Position numbers and translations under genes: made by a program | Part shown: positions 12,036 to 26,520 of the stretch, one piece after another | Position numbering within the stretch: the stretch's first letter is position 1 | Layout: every line of letters begins with the position of its first letter | Notes under the pieces: generated by a model | Databases searched by the model: none | What the model was told of the DNA's origin: nothing | The model's input: only the letters and a program-made list of their open reading frames with translations | NCBI GenBank assembly: GCA_013399305.1 | Contig: VXAI01000013.1 | Span: 8,834,221 to 8,898,220, forward strand | Direction of reading: 5' to 3' | Length of the DNA: 64,000 bases | Source: Rostratula benghalensis | Lineage: Eukaryota; Chordata; Aves; Charadriiformes; Rostratulidae

Positions 12036-14104
12036 CACCAACATTATTTTTATTTGGCTCACATGCTTTCTCATCATTTATTCTTCTAATAAAAGTAAGT
12101 ACAAACTAAAATCCAAACTGCCTATACGCCACGCCACTAGATTTAGGATAAAATAAAAAGGTTTAGCTCAGCACTAGGGATTATCAAGAACTTTAAATAT
12201 AAAAGTAGTTGAGGACAAATCACAATCTCAAACTGTTCAGGGTTTTATATCACAGAGGAGCACAACATATTTATAAACCAACAGTGACGGGTTTCACTTG
12301 CTCTGAGTAATAATGCAATTAAGAGTGCTAATAATGCCCAAGGAGAGTCTTTTCCCTGAAACCATCTCATCTTCAAGCTTCCTTAATGATTCTTTTGTGT
12401 ATTTGATTATTATTATCATTCCTGAGACAGAGTCTGACAGTTTATCGATATCACTGCATTTTCAAGAAACATATCAAGAAATAGCACCATGCTACCTCCC
12501 AACATATTTATTAAATGCAGCGCTAAGCTGATGAGACACCAACAATTTAAGCAGATGTTCATTTCTCACCAGGTCTATGCCATTCAAACCATTCATCCAG
12601 AGCCAGAGCTGCACCAGTTTTACACTAGAACATTTTAAAGAGACATTATGCACTTTTCCTCAGAATGGTCTAAAACCTCATTGCACAATTTTTTATTATA
12701 TGCAAATCAGCAGCATCTGATTAGGTCCTGAGGCAGCTTCACCTAGGTGTTCACAGGAATAGCAATGGGAGCCAGGGAAGAATATTTCATAACTGAAATA
12801 TATTTTCCCTTGGGGGACACCACCATTTGATTTTGACATTTATTTGTCCTGTGCTGTAAAGGACAAAACTACAATTACACTTTTTTTTTCTACTGTGCAG
12901 TGGGCACAGTGTCAGAAAAAATTAAATCAAAGGTAGTGTGTTCTCACAAAAAATAACAAGCTTTAGAACCAAATTTAAAGAACATATTCAGAGTTAAGTC
13001 ACACTACATTAGAACTGCCTTTTTGATTGAATATGCAGTAAGCATTAAAAGTAATATATAATCCTGCCATTGCTTTTGTCTTAGTTTATTATCGATACTA
13101 TTAGCACTATTATTAACATTTCACTTTTATTGGTATTTTTCATTGACAGTGTTACAAATAAGATGCATCAAGAATAACTCAGTTGCTTGAGCTCATTTCT
13201 ATTTAATTTGTTATGATCTTTGAATGTCACAGGCTATGACTTGCATTTCAACATATACAAATCTATTTTTAGTACGTACATTATTATGCACCAAATAGTT
13301 TTTCATTCTTGAATTCCACTGGTGCAATTCACACATCATGTAAAAGAACTTATTCACATTTTTCACAAGACACACCTGGAAAATGCCAATATTGCAGACA
13401 GAATTTGTATGCTGTTATCATATTTTTCCTTCAAGAGTTCCCAAACCTGGTACTCATAGTTTTTGTAAATACATCTGATGTTAAGAAAAAAAAAAAAAAG
13501 AAGTGTTAGAGAGTTAGTCATAAATTGGTATTTCATCTTCAAATCAGTATTATGTAGTTAATTGCAAACCTTATCCAAATCTTTGTCTAAACTAAACTAG
13601 AAGGGTCAAACTTGTCATCATGTTCTTTCCTGCCACTAAGTTTAAATGCAGTTGAACGTGAATAGTTCCTTGGGTTAACAGATGTCTAGTACATTAAAAA
13701 ATAACAGGTAAGTTTCTTATAATCTTAAGGTACTGTATAAATTGGATTGCATAAAAAAAAGAAAGAAAAAAAAACAGGGAAAAAATAAGGTAACACTTGA
13801 TAAAAATGTGAAAGGTAGCACAGTAAGCAAAAGTTTCATCAATTTCTAAAAAAATTTAAACCTATATTTAGAGTAGAGCTAGTCTGAATTAGGATGCCGT
13901 GGTGTCTGCAGATATACACATCAAACCTGATATAAAACCAGGATGAGACAAAAGTGATTTATATGAAAAATGGAAAGCATTTTTTTATTAATTTCATTTG
14001 TTGTTGAATCTTACATCCACTGCTGATTTAAAGAGTGATGGTAGATCAGTAGATGGGAGTGATGACCCAGCTACTAGAACATTTGCTTCCTTCTCACACT
14101 GGGC

Positions 14105-14165
14105 TTAATTCAATGAAGAACTGCAGCACATCATTTTAAACACATGACTAGCCTTGCTAAAGAAA
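14105..14165. mobile_element. Possible eroded palindromic repeat
   Basis: TTAATTCAATGAAGAACTGC, then AGCACATCATTTTAAACACA and TGACTAGCC follow the layout of the same sort of sauropsid palindromic repeat (AATGAA core, then CACAT...ACATG arms). The match is weak. Confidence 0.3.
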
Positions 14166-16149
14166 TAATACTATTTGCATGCTTGAATTGCACACTTGCA
14201 TTGTAAGCGCATAGGTCAACCAGGTCACCAAAAAGAAAATAACACATTAGTATGCAAGAATCTACCTAAGGCCCGGAATACGTGTTTTATATCAATTGCA
14301 TGTACAAGAGACATTACACTCAAGTCATTCAAAGTAGGTGCTTCTTATTTCTAGAAAAGATACAGTAATGATAACATTCATAGAAGTTCTCCATGCTTTC
14401 CTGTGCCTTTAGTCCAAAAAGGAGGCCCCTCTCAAGAAGTGGAAGGCTCAGTGATCTTTACAGACACCTATTAGCTTCTTACACTGACTCTGCTGACATT
14501 GTTAACAAGAATGCTAACAATATCTATGGAAATGAGGGTCTTTTTCAAAAGTTTAATCAGCTAAATTCCTTCTGATCATGTTGGATGGCTGTTGAATTGG
14601 TTTAGTAATAGATAACTGATTATTGAAATGGTTTAAAGCAACTTTTTTGAAAAACATTAGCTTTAATTTTGTTCTCAGAATTGCAATAGTTTGGAAACTT
14701 TGCTTATGAGGGATAGCTCTCAGTATCCCATTACTCATTATGTTATATCTTGAAGTACAATCATCTTCAGTTCTGGAACTGGGGAGGGGGAACATTGCTT
14801 GTTGTATATATTTATTTCTTTTAAATTTTGACACTGAAAGTAAAGCATAATAATAACCTGTTTTTTTTTCCCCATAACAGTTCATTCTTTCTACTGAAGG
14901 TTTCAAAATTTCACTATGTTTCTTCAATAACTGAAAGCTACATATTTTTATTATTTTATATAACACATTCAAAAAACCCCAACCACATATTTGCTCTATA
15001 AAATGCACTGGTTTATAATAATATATTATAACGTTTAGGGTTTTAATACCAGTGCTTTAGTGTAATAAAACTTTTAGTGATTCCCTGGCATGTCTTGTTC
15101 AGACTTAAGTTCCTCATTTACATATCTGATGTCCCCCAAGAGACAGACAAGCTTCAAGTTAATTATCCATGTAGCTGTAAGAACTCCTGTTTCTTTGGTA
15201 AGAACTCTCTAAAAAAAACCTAACAGTTATTAAATATTACTTTGATTTTCAAAAAGTAATCGAATTGCATTTAAAGAGGCACTAAAGAGATACTTAAATT
15301 TAATATTCTTTGCAGACTAAATAATATATAAACCATGTACAACTCTTACACAATCCACAAATAAAACAATCATTAAAAACTAAGAAAAAGCCCAGTCTTC
15401 AGTAATTTCAAGCACTACAAACACTTAGAAGTAAAAAAGCTCTTGAGCCGACCCTGCATTACTCCCTAACATGTAGTCATTTTACACAAAGGCAAAATTA
15501 CACCTGTTGAAAGCAGTGACACATTCCTGACTGCTCCTAGCAGAGCAGGATTACATTACTAATAGCTCATAAAAAAAGTGGAGAGAATCATGTTCTTTAC
15601 AGAAAATAACAAGTGTCAGAATACACACTTCTGAAACGAAATGCAACCATTGTAGTGACACCAACACGTCTCTTGTATCTCACCAAACTATAATTATAGG
15701 GAGGAGCAGCAGAAATACTGTATAGTGTATGTTGTCACTTGTGACCAAAAAGCATCTTTAAAAACCAATTTGATCTACCGTGGATATGAGGAACAGAATA
15801 TCTGGCAAGCATAAAATGACTTTAATTCAAACTGTTCTACACATCTTCCACTCATGAAGCATCCAAATGCCTTCAGTAGGTTGTTAGACAATGTACCTAA
15901 TATATGTCATCTGTGCTTCCTTCTCTGTCATCCTCAGCTGCAGCTGGCAACTTACAAGTACAGATATCAGGTGAAATAATTAATCTGAGTATTTTACAAT
16001 AAACGAACATGTGCATCTATTTCCCAGAGTCTCATGATGACTTGCATGAGAGGTAAATTCACTGACTCTCTCCAAATTATTACATGCAACCTATAATTAA
16101 GTTACAATGACTGAATAGAATGTGGATGCTCTTCTCTACACAGAAGACA

Positions 16150-16200
16150 ACAATCTCATTCCACAAAGACCTTGGAGGTCATTCAAGAAACAATTAGATG
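16150..16200 (+). mobile_element. Possible CR1 scrap
   Basis: CTTGGAGGTCATTCAAGAAA followed by CAATTAGATGTC resembles a CR1 3' segment (ggaggt...ttcaagaaac...tagatgt). Only about 50 bp can be matched, so chance similarity is possible. Confidence 0.35.
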
Positions 16201-17325
16201 TCCTGCAATCTATACTAAAAAGAAAGAGGTGGAGGGCAGAGTAGCCTTTTCTTTGTTTCCTGTAGCTTCAGTGCTCACGCATTCAAATGAAGCCAAACAA
16301 TATTAAGCCACAGGGCAACACACAGAGAAAACATATGCCTTGTGAGAAGTTGGCATTCTTTCTATCCAGCAAAACAGAGTGGGAGTCACGTCTGTCATTT
16401 TACAGAAAGGCATTTGTTAAAAAATTTCTTTTACTTCAGTTTTTCAGCATCACTGTGTACAAGTTGAAAAGCACTAAATAAAACCATTGTCATTATTCTG
16501 CTATGTAAAGACAGAGGAGAATATATACTAATGTCACCTGTGTCCACATTCAGCTCTGGGGTAAAAGGTATTAACATGAGAAGAGAAAGAGGTAAGACCT
16601 AACTTTTACATTTGAACCAACAGTGGTTTATTGTGTAAATAATATCAGTGTTTTATTGTGTAATATAACAGGTATGCTAGAAAGCGTATCTGATATTTTC
16701 TGGCACTTCACATTTGATCAGATGCTTGATTTATTGTGATAAAGACATTTAAAACTTAGTAAAAGACTGGGAATGCAAAATCTTAGTCCTTAGGCAGATG
16801 ATCTACCACTAGCTTCAAAAAAAGACAGTGGAAGGAGACTTCAAATAGACAATATCTGTTGTCACTCTGAGATGATCTCTTCTGAGTGAAATATGGAACA
16901 ATGTTGACAGACAACTGCAAAGGGCATAATTTCAAGGCCTCCTAATTTAAAAGGAGGGTCACTGAGATGTAGACCTTTAAGGCTGCTTGCAATACTGTAT
17001 GGAACTGGTTCCTCCAGACACCTCATCTAAATTGGAGGAATCTTAGCCTTTGAAGTTTTTTTTCTGTCGCTTACTCCTATAGTATTGAAGTACAATGCAA
17101 AAACTTACAGAAAGGACCTTCTATGATACAAACAGTTCACAACTCACTACCCTGTAATATTTCACTCTTTCTTTCCTTTCTTTCCCATTTTTCCCCTTGG
17201 CCTTCCTATTTGTAGAAGAACCAAGCAACAATTATGGGATGAGTGGGGCCAGTATCAGCAATGAGGTAGGCTCTGCAGTTTGATCTGAACAGTTGCCTAG
17301 GTGAAGTTCAAACAACAATGCAGAA

Positions 17326-17355
17326 CCACTAGAAGATTTGCCACTAGAAGATCTG
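17326..17355. repeat. 15-bp tandem duplication
   Basis: CCACTAGAAGATTTG is followed immediately by CCACTAGAAGATCTG; one mismatch. Confidence 0.9.
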
Positions 17356-17750
17356 TTTCAGAAATAATGACTTGCTTAAAGTACAACTTTAGATAAGAGA
17401 TAGACAAAATACTAACATGAAGGGATAGTCCTGGGCTAGGAAAGTTATACACTTTGAAAAAGCCATTAACTCCAACCACACAAATAAACTAAACTATTTT
17501 TAAAAATGTGCTTCCAGATTGTCTCTATTTTCAAAATCTAATAATTTCTTCTCTCTTTACATTTAAGTCCATCCTTGTGCTTAGGAAGAAGAATCAAACT
17601 TAGCAGGACCTGAGCACTGTATTGAGTAGAGAAATAGAGAGAAATTCAACAATATTTGATATTAAGATGTTTTTAAAACATGTTTTAAAACAAAGATAGA
17701 AGAGGAAATGCAATCACTATCCCTGAGAAGAGGATATGAAATTAATAGAC

Positions 17751-17764
17751 TTTTTTTTTTTTTT
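17751..17764. repeat. Poly(T) tract, 14 bp
   Basis: Uninterrupted run of T. Confidence 0.9.
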
Positions 17765-20700
17765 CAATCTGGGAGACAGAAGATGACCAAGAGTGACTAC
17801 CACCAGTACTTCCATTACCTGGAATCCAAGTAACTAGACATAGATTAGTTTAAATAGTAGATGTGAAATAATTTGTCTTTCAAAGATGAAGATCTGTCTA
17901 CTTGCTATGAAGAATAAAGTTGGATTTTCCCTAATCAGAACAGTGTGTAATGGCCTTTTGACTCCTGCCATTATTTTTAAAGTATGCAGTAGTTATTTCA
18001 TGTGAAGTACCTGAAGCTAAAGAGAACTCTCTATGATATTGATCCTATTTATCATCGTCTTGATCTTGCAGAGTTCAGACACAGATGGAGCACGTTCTTG
18101 GATCTGCAACTATCTGGTATGAAAGCTTCTGATTAATAAGCACTAGGTTCCATATCTGATCCTGTGCACCATTGCAAAACCATATCTCATCATATCATCC
18201 ACAGCAAAGTAAGATTAGTATCTGAATTCATACCACAGCACCGCATTTTGTGTTAACAGTCCATTGAGTTTGCCTGGTGCAGAGTACCCGACTTCACTGT
18301 TTTGTACTTAAGGCGAACTGGAACATCTTCTGCTGAATTTGAATTTAGGCAAATGTTGATGGCATGAAATTTCACACACTTCATTATAGTATGTGAGATT
18401 ATTTGGGCACCATACTCAGAGGCAAAGAATATATCCTGTCTCGTCCCTGTGACAGAGACGATCAATCAAAAAGGTGCTCAGAGTCAGACAAAATGGCCGT
18501 ATGGTGCTTCAGTGTTCAAATTATGTGTGTTCTTTAAAAAAATTGAATGCTGGATAATGATTTGCCACACTGCTATACTACAGGTAAGTTCAAAAGCAGT
18601 CATTGTCAGTATGCTGATTGATGTAAAGCTTTCAGTCTCTGGGGGGAAGAGTATAGCACTTCCTACTGCTTGATCCATAAAGCAGCATTTACTGCAGCCC
18701 ACCTTCCTGGTCTGTGCTGCATAATACATTGCCAGATTATGGGAGTTAGGGAATTAAAAGGAAAATAAAAGAATGGATGAAAAAGCCCTGACCCCCTCCT
18801 CCACAGGTGAAATATTTGAGTCCCTGCCTCAGGGTATTGGAAGTAGACACTAATTGCCATCCAGATACCCACTACTTACTTTTACCTAAATATTTCACAC
18901 TTCTGGCTGATCAACCAACCTAAAATTTAATTGAAAAAGTTTTCATTTAACGTTTACATCCTGTGATGACTAGCTGGGACTGGAAGCATTCACTATCAGA
19001 GCTACAGTATAAGAAAGGAGAATAGCACCATGTGAAGGAGCCCAAGTAAAAGGCAAGAAATGAGAAGGGGGTGGAAAAAAAGCTCTTAAGGATACACACT
19101 TCAAGTTTCTTTTACTAAGAACCAACAACTTTTCCTTCAAGTGATACTTCATGTGCCAGGTACTGTGCCAGTTGTTTGATTCCGTATTTGCTACTTACTG
19201 ATCACTATCTGGATGTTTGTAGGCATTTTCTCATGGCTGTTGAACAGAAACCTGCAACACTATCCACAGACAGGAAGGGGAAAGTATTATTGATCTGTGT
19301 CTGCTTTGATGTGCTGCTTTCTGGGAGTGAAAACCAATCTGTTACAATCAGACACTGCACAGCCTGAATTATATTGAGGTTCCCATCAATATATAGAATA
19401 TGTGGGAGCAAATAAACAGTAGCCACAAAAGAAAGACTTGACCAGATTATTAACCAACTCTGGGTGCTGAGAAAGGAAATTCACATGAGATCCAGACAGG
19501 TCTCATTCTTAAAGACCTTTTGGGGACAAAAATACAAGAAAGGAAGTGTTTGATATTGGAGACCACGCAGAGAAGGCAAAGAAGAGGATTTGCGCTTTAT
19601 GAAGCATTAAAGTGACTTCTGTAATGATACTCTGTTTGGAGCAGAAATGCCCCATTTAAAAAAAAAAAAAAAAAGAATGAAAGGAGCTGAGATTCAGAAC
19701 TTGCAAATATTGTTGGCAGCCTTACAGATATTTTCTATGTTAGAGTCGTAACTAAAAGGGGGAGTACAAAACACCAAAACTCAAACACACAAGCAGTCAT
19801 CAGAAAGAAAGACTCAGAAGTGATGATTAGAGACAAGGGGAACAAGCTCTGAAAGACAAAGGAGTAAATGGATTGATAGCATCAAGAAGATAACATTCTC
19901 CCTACCTCCTTGGAGCTTGCCACCATCTGCCTATCAGCCTCCAGGCAGGGCAGGCAGGCAAAGGGGAATATTGGTTAAAAACAGGGACAGATGCCAAAAT
20001 GAGATTGGCCAAAGGCAGGAGCAAGCAACAGAATGAAATTTGTTCAGAAACAAAGTCCCTGCAATGATTAAAAGATTAACAACAAAATTGAAACACATAT
20101 GTGTGCTTTACAGATTTAAAATATGTTCGGATCGGATTATGCAATGTTTTGCATCTTGTTTTCTTCCTTAAACGTAGAAATCATCTGCAAATCAAAACAT
20201 TACCGATTTTTGCAGAGATGTAAATACACAAATTTCAAGCATTAAGCTTGTGCAGAAACAACTTCCAGCTGCCTTTCCACATAGATTTTTCTGGTAGGTA
20301 TCTCACTCTAAACACAGATATGGTAGTGCTTTGCCCAGCCAACACTACTCCAAGTAATCACTACTCTCAAGTAAAATGGCCAAATATATATTAATGGCAA
20401 CAGCTGAATAGAAGCAGAATTACATAGGCCTAAGGGAAATGTGAAAATATTGGAGGATGGAGTCAAAGGGAGCTTAGAGAATATTACAGCATGGCAAGTA
20501 CGTGTAGTAGAATGACAAAGTAATGTAAAGAAGATCCTTTCAATTTGCTAACCTCATCTGATGTATCTTCTTGATGTGCAAAGACAGAAAACAGAGATAA
20601 CTGAAAAAGGACACTAAAGGCAACTTCAGTACCCTAAATACCCTAAATAATAGAATATCTGTGACATATACATAGAGCACACATGTGACACAGGACCCAC

Positions 20701-23700
20701 AGAAGACTCACAAACTGGTGAAGTCAAGCAGAATACCTTAGAGAGTCAAAAAAGTATTTTCTCTCCAGAAGTGTCAAACACTCCCCTAAACACAACCACT
20801 AGCACAGGATTTCTTTAATCTTTTTATCCCACTTATTTAACTCTATTGAAATATCCTTAGGTGGGGTTCTCAAAGAAAAAGACAGGTTTCACAGAGGAGT
20901 GAGGACCACTGGACCAATGCTTTTGGACACAGGTTATTTCTCTTGCAAACGTACAAGTTTGTGACCTAATGAGTTAGATGCAGAACGGTACGCAGAACTG
21001 CATAATAAAGGCAGACGACTCTGAAGCAGTGTCTTAACTTTAATTATTTGGAGGCGTTTATGAGATTCTTCTGTTCTTGGGGTTTCAGTTTCTCTTTGGA
21101 AGAGTAAATAATATTAACTCAATTTCCAGCTGTGGACAGATTGTGGGCAGATAGATAATTACCCTGCTGTACCCGTGGGTAGCCAACTTCCCCCACTGTT
21201 CAGTAGCATTTGAATTGTTTGCCTTGTCTCTCACTGGTTTTGACTTTGTTGAGAAGAATGGAGGTGACATTTATCTCTTAACACAAACATATATTAGTAA
21301 ACCATTTTTAGAGATGCAGGTTAAGTGAGGGACCATAAGGTACACATCTGGGCAGACATATTACAGCAATTTTTGTAACAACAAAGACCAGAAGAGGATT
21401 GTTACATTTGGAGAAAATGTGATTGAAAGTTATAGGATAAATTCAGGTATGTGTCATTATTCTCTCAATACTAAAAGAAAGCAGGAAAATAATGACCTGT
21501 AATTCCAACAGGGAGCAAAGAATCAGACCTTCTACAGACAATAAGGGTGTTTCACCCCATACTCCTCTTTTGATTTCCACACGAGGCCATTCACTGAATA
21601 AATTCCTGGCACAGTTCTGTCAAATTTCCTATCATGTAGCCAGTTATTAAATATCTATATTTGACAAGAGAAGTGACAAATGAGTATTATGTGAAAAGGA
21701 AGTATTTTGGTAGTTTCTTGGCACAGCTGCTATGTAACCAAGAGCTGGATTCATCCAGGTGGCAATGACTTAACAGTAAGTCCTTACTTTAAGTGCTACA
21801 AAGAGCAGGCATATGACCCCCATCAGGAGATACGGAATGTTTTACTGTGACACCAGCATGCTCTATAGTCAACAAATAGAGTGAAGCTACTTTGAAGAGT
21901 GATCACAAAAGTCCATAGTTGGCTCAAGTTGGCCACGAGCAGGGCTGTGTCTGAACTTTGGCCCCCCGCAAAAGCTCAGGTGTGTCTCTGCCTTCAGATA
22001 GAGCCCAGAGCTGTCTCCTAAGGCCTGCTGCATAACTAATCATGAGCTTTTTTCAAAATAACCTAGCAACCAGAACACTCAGAGAAGAGATACCCATGTT
22101 CCAGCTTCTCCTTGGCTTAAAGATGCCCAAAATGGCATGCCCAACAAGAGTGTCTTACCATCAAAGTAACTAGCTGCAAGAGTAGAACAGGCTGGAGAGA
22201 AGATGCTTTCCAACCTTTCTTCCCAGGCTAGGCCACTGTGCAAAAATCTTGAAGTCAAATATGACACTATAAAATTGAAAGTCTAACTTTGAGGTCTGTG
22301 GATAGATGAAGATAGGTGGAGTCCACTCCCTAGCCATTTGTAGGATTTTTAAAAATTTATTTATGGAACATACTGTGAAAAAAGATAAAAATATCTTGGA
22401 ATCCACCTTTTACCCAATTAATGACCATTCTTGTAGCTTTCAATATTCTGCAAGACAGAAAATGACAGAAAGAAACATATATATGATTAGAAAATTAGCC
22501 AAACTGACATTTTAAAAATATTTTGAGCCTTAAGTGATGATAGAAACCAACATTTGACATGTTAATGCCTAGAGTTTTTGACAAATTCTGCTGGAAAAAT
22601 AATTTGAATGCATTATAAATTCAAAGTATTCTGTAACTAAAAGTTTTTAAATTGTATTCAATTACATAAACTTACAGTATGCTATCAGTACATTATATTG
22701 TTATTATTATTTTCAGTTTATAAACAATGGGTAGGCAACAAAAAAGCCTTTGCTCTCAACTTCAGAGAAGAACGTGGAGGTAGTCGAGAAGAATGAATAG
22801 AAGAGTAAAACACTGCAATGTCTGAGAGCTGGTTTTGACAGAAATATTTCCAGCACCAATAGTGGCATTATAAGTAAAATGTGGAACACTTTGCACAGAA
22901 TCATAGCTTGTGGAGCCATAATAATCCTTGACATGCATTATTTTTGAGCCACTGCTGCCCCTATGCAATGTGTTAAGACAAGGAACTTCCCAACCCAATC
23001 AGAAGATGTCACAAACGTTACCGCTCCACTCCATAACACACGGTAGTGAGTCAGGGCAGGCCTCCGGGAGACATTAAACAAGTGGTGGAGTACAACACCA
23101 AGGCAAGAGAAGCCCTCAGAGGTTTAAACTCTCCCACTTCTGTCATTGTAACTTGTTCTGACTCAGAGCCAGCAAATGCTGCAGCTGCTGCTCTTTCCCA
23201 CTCTATCCATAAATAAATGTGCCCTGTGCATTTAACAGGCTCTTGTTAAATAAATGAAACAAAATAGCAAAAGACATATAGCAAAACAAAACCAAATAAA
23301 CAAAAAACAAAGGAAAAACAAATAGCAAAAAAGCATTTTTTCAGATCAGAAAAAACTATAATTTTCTTGTATTTTTTTAGCCACAGATTTTACTTTACCG
23401 AGCTTCTTTTTTCACCATCTTGTAATATTGTACAGCTTTTTTGTTGAAAAGAAAGTTAAATCAATATAGCCATGTGGCATATATATGGACCACAAAATTT
23501 CTCTTGCATGTGTTCTCTGGTACTCAGTTTACATGGGCAACAGGGGTGGTAGAATTTCCACAGCTTTTTCATCTTTCATATTCATTACAGGTTCTTTAAG
23601 GGTCTCTGAGGGACTGGCTTTAAGCATGCTATTTAATGGCCCATAGAAAATACATATCCACTAATTTGATTTTAAAAATGCCCACTAATTTTGGTACATA

Positions 23701-25789
23701 AAGTTATTTGAAATGTATTATTTTCCTGAAGATACACGACACTATTGCAAATGATCCCAGGGTATTTGAAAACGTAAGTTCAAAATGTCCGTTCTGTACA
23801 ACCTCTGCCTAGATGGAGCCAGGTATTGCTCCCTGTTTACTGTTTAAAGTTGCCATTAACACAAACATATTTCCCAATTAATCCATGTCCCTTTTATCCC
23901 TAGACAGTCCTCGGGTACCTGATTCTGTTCCAGGGGGATCCAGTCTCCACCAGCGCTACTGGAGTGTTAGAGCAGTGAGTGCCAGCACGGCACTGTGTTG
24001 AATGGTTGAGGATGTCAAGAGGTGAGATTTATGTCCACAGTGAATCTGAATTTGCATGCTGAGTTCATCCAGAACATGTGCCCGGTTTCAAATATATATT
24101 TATTGTAAAAATGGTTCCAGGGCATTATACTCTCTATATACACTGATAACATTTAGGATGCGTTGGTTTTGCTTTAGCTGCTTTCTGAAGACTTTGACGG
24201 TGCTCATCAACAGGCAGGAGCCTGGAGACCATCACTCACCATCTTGATCATAGTTGCAAGGTGTGGAGTGCCAGTGGAAATACTGGACTGAGTAAAGTCC
24301 TGAATATGTTTTACCACTAGGAATTAGTGGGTATCTATTACATTATATTACTTATCTCTAGCACTGTATTACCTGCAGTTATAGAAAGAAGCTCTACAAA
24401 TATAGTGGTAAACAAAATGACATACAAGCCCCACTTCACATGGACTTTGCTGTTTGCATACACAAGGATGCCCTAAAAATAATAAATCTTTTATACTTTA
24501 ATAAACCTAAACAACATCAGCCAGTCTTCAAAGAAATGTCCTACTGTGGACTAAATTCTGCAATAAGTTACGAGGCTAATAGGTTCATCTGCATAACTGA
24601 AAAGATAATGACAAACACCTTTCTCTTCTGTCAGTCTCACCATAACTCAAAGGAACAATAAACTAATTATATAGATCCAAAAATCCCAGCCCTCACAAGT
24701 CCAAATCCTCCAAGCCAACTTTTTTGACCTGCTATCTTTAATGATATTACAGATCAGGGCCAAATTGTGGACTGAAGTGCACACATTTATAGTTTAGGGC
24801 AGTGATATTCCTTCCTTCTCAGAGTGCGATTTAGCCAGAAAAGGTTTTATTCAAAACAAATCTGATAAAAGGGAGAATGACAGGAGTGAGACGTGGCTCC
24901 TCCTCCTTCCACAAAGGATGCTTCCTTGCTAGCAGAATCCTCCTCTCCCTTTTCCCTCCCTCAGTTTGACAATTGCAGAGTGCCAAGACGTGGAAATCAT
25001 CCTTCCACTGGTGACATCTGTCTCCCCAAAGAGCTCCAGAGGCAGTTATTGTGATAGCTTTGGAGTCTGTCATATGATTAGGTGAATATCGAACAGTCTG
25101 GGACTTCACTCTCTTAATGCTAGTTCCTGTGACTCACATTTGATTGGCTGGAATCAATGCAATGTATTTTTTTTTTTCTTTTCTTTTTTTTGTGCTAAGA
25201 AGTGAAAGAAAAAGGCTTAAATAAATTTATGCATAGGGCTTGAAGTTCAGAAATGCTTTCTCTTTCATTTAATGTATATTATACCTGTAACTATCAGTCA
25301 GCATTGACCATTTATGCATCTACTGGAAATATTGAATTTTCATTGTGAAAAGGCTGATTCTTATGAACATGTTAGAAAGCTTTCGATGCCACTTTTTCGC
25401 AAACAGAGACTTCAGAACAGTCTCATTAAGGAACCATAAAAAAAAGAAAGATTTTTTAAAATAACAGCTCTCCTAAGAAATGACATTTAAAGGAGTACTG
25501 ATTAGTACCAGAAACAAGGCAAAAGTGTTAAAGAAGTTTTAAGTATTATCCTTTTCAGCATGGCTATCAATAGGAAGCTGACAATAGTATTATTGCTATT
25601 TACATATTGGTAACACGCTGGTAAGAATTTGCATAACGTATTGTGGTTCCATGCTCTAGGGAGTTGCATTGTAACATATTGGTGCTTAATGAACTCTGAA
25701 AAAATTGATTTTCCACAGAGTAAATTAAGGAATGCATTATAGCTGTTAAAGCAATCTTAAGGGAAATCTGAGGCTTCCACTGCAGCACC

Positions 25790-26520
25790 ATGCTTAGTAA
25801 GTAATAAATTACATGTTATACTTATTTGCCTTAATTCATGCTAATTTTGTCCAATTAATGTATCACAGTAATTCAGAAGCCTGTCACAGGAGAGCTAATT
25901 ATTTATTGGATTTTTGTGTTCAGCTCCCTAGGAGTCTACTAGCAAACAAACTTGCGACTGTCTTTCTGTTAGGTCCACAATGACATTCTTATGTCTTACT
26001 GTGGAAAGAAAAAGAATGTTCTTATTTTCTGGGTTTAGTTATAAAAATGGATCATTATTCACGTAAGTTAGTTTTTTGTTTACAAACTGGTTGTCACGTC
26101 GTGACAGACTGCCATACCGTTAGGATGAGATCCAATATTTTTCTTGTGAATGCCTGAACATGACATAATTCTTATTAAAGACGGTGGCAGTACTTTTCAC
26201 AACCTGAAAGCTTCTGCTGAGTGTGTGTAAAGTTCAAGAAAAAACCCCTTCTCATTCTTTCCGCTGAAACCTATGTTTTTCAAAATCCATTTACTTGAAG
26301 AATCAAGCACAACGTGCCCATAGCAATTGGTACTCTTTTACAAAAATAGATTTTTAACTGTGGCAGAATGTTAATTCACAGAAAGAAATGAATTATTTAT
26401 GAGCTTAATTTGTGCAATTCATACCTATAAATAATATGGCAGTTGCTAAATAATTTGCACAGAGTGATAAGATGCAGATATCACAGTTAAACAATAAGAA
26501 AGTCACCAGCTGTGAAATAC
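25790..26520. promoter_or_regulatory. Regulatory-looking AT-rich stretch (possible conserved non-coding element)
   Basis: It is dense in homeodomain-type cores (CCAATTAATG, GCTAATTATT, AATTATTTATGAGC), a forkhead-type TGTTTAC at about 26079, and a CpG-containing palindrome at 26092-26106. It has few simple repeats and no frame. Composition and motif density resemble deeply conserved enhancers in developmental gene deserts. Conservation cannot be tested from one sequence. Confidence 0.3.

Larger units (their letters stand above)
11371..16149. other. Intergenic stretch, no gene seen
   Basis: Contains A-rich runs at 11661-11705 and 13484-13500, the tetranucleotide repeat at 12004 and the eroded palindromic repeat at 14105. 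The longest frame of the window (151 codons, 14553-15008 minus) lies here but looks like chance. Confidence 0.6.
16201..25789. other. Intergenic stretch, no gene seen
   Basis: AT-rich, with a pyrimidine-rich run at 17160-17205, the 15-bp tandem at 17326 and A/T runs at 17751, 19659 and 25168. Slightly G+C-richer patches at 21900-22260, 23000-23200 and 23900-24010 show no domain. A minus-strand frame at 22762-22961 is discussed among the findings. Confidence 0.6.

Noticed and set aside
14553..15008. Longest open frame (151 codons, minus strand)
   Set aside because: No recognisable domain and no splice or start context. By a rough stop-codon estimate for such AT-rich DNA, a frame of this size is only mildly unlikely by chance in 64 kb.
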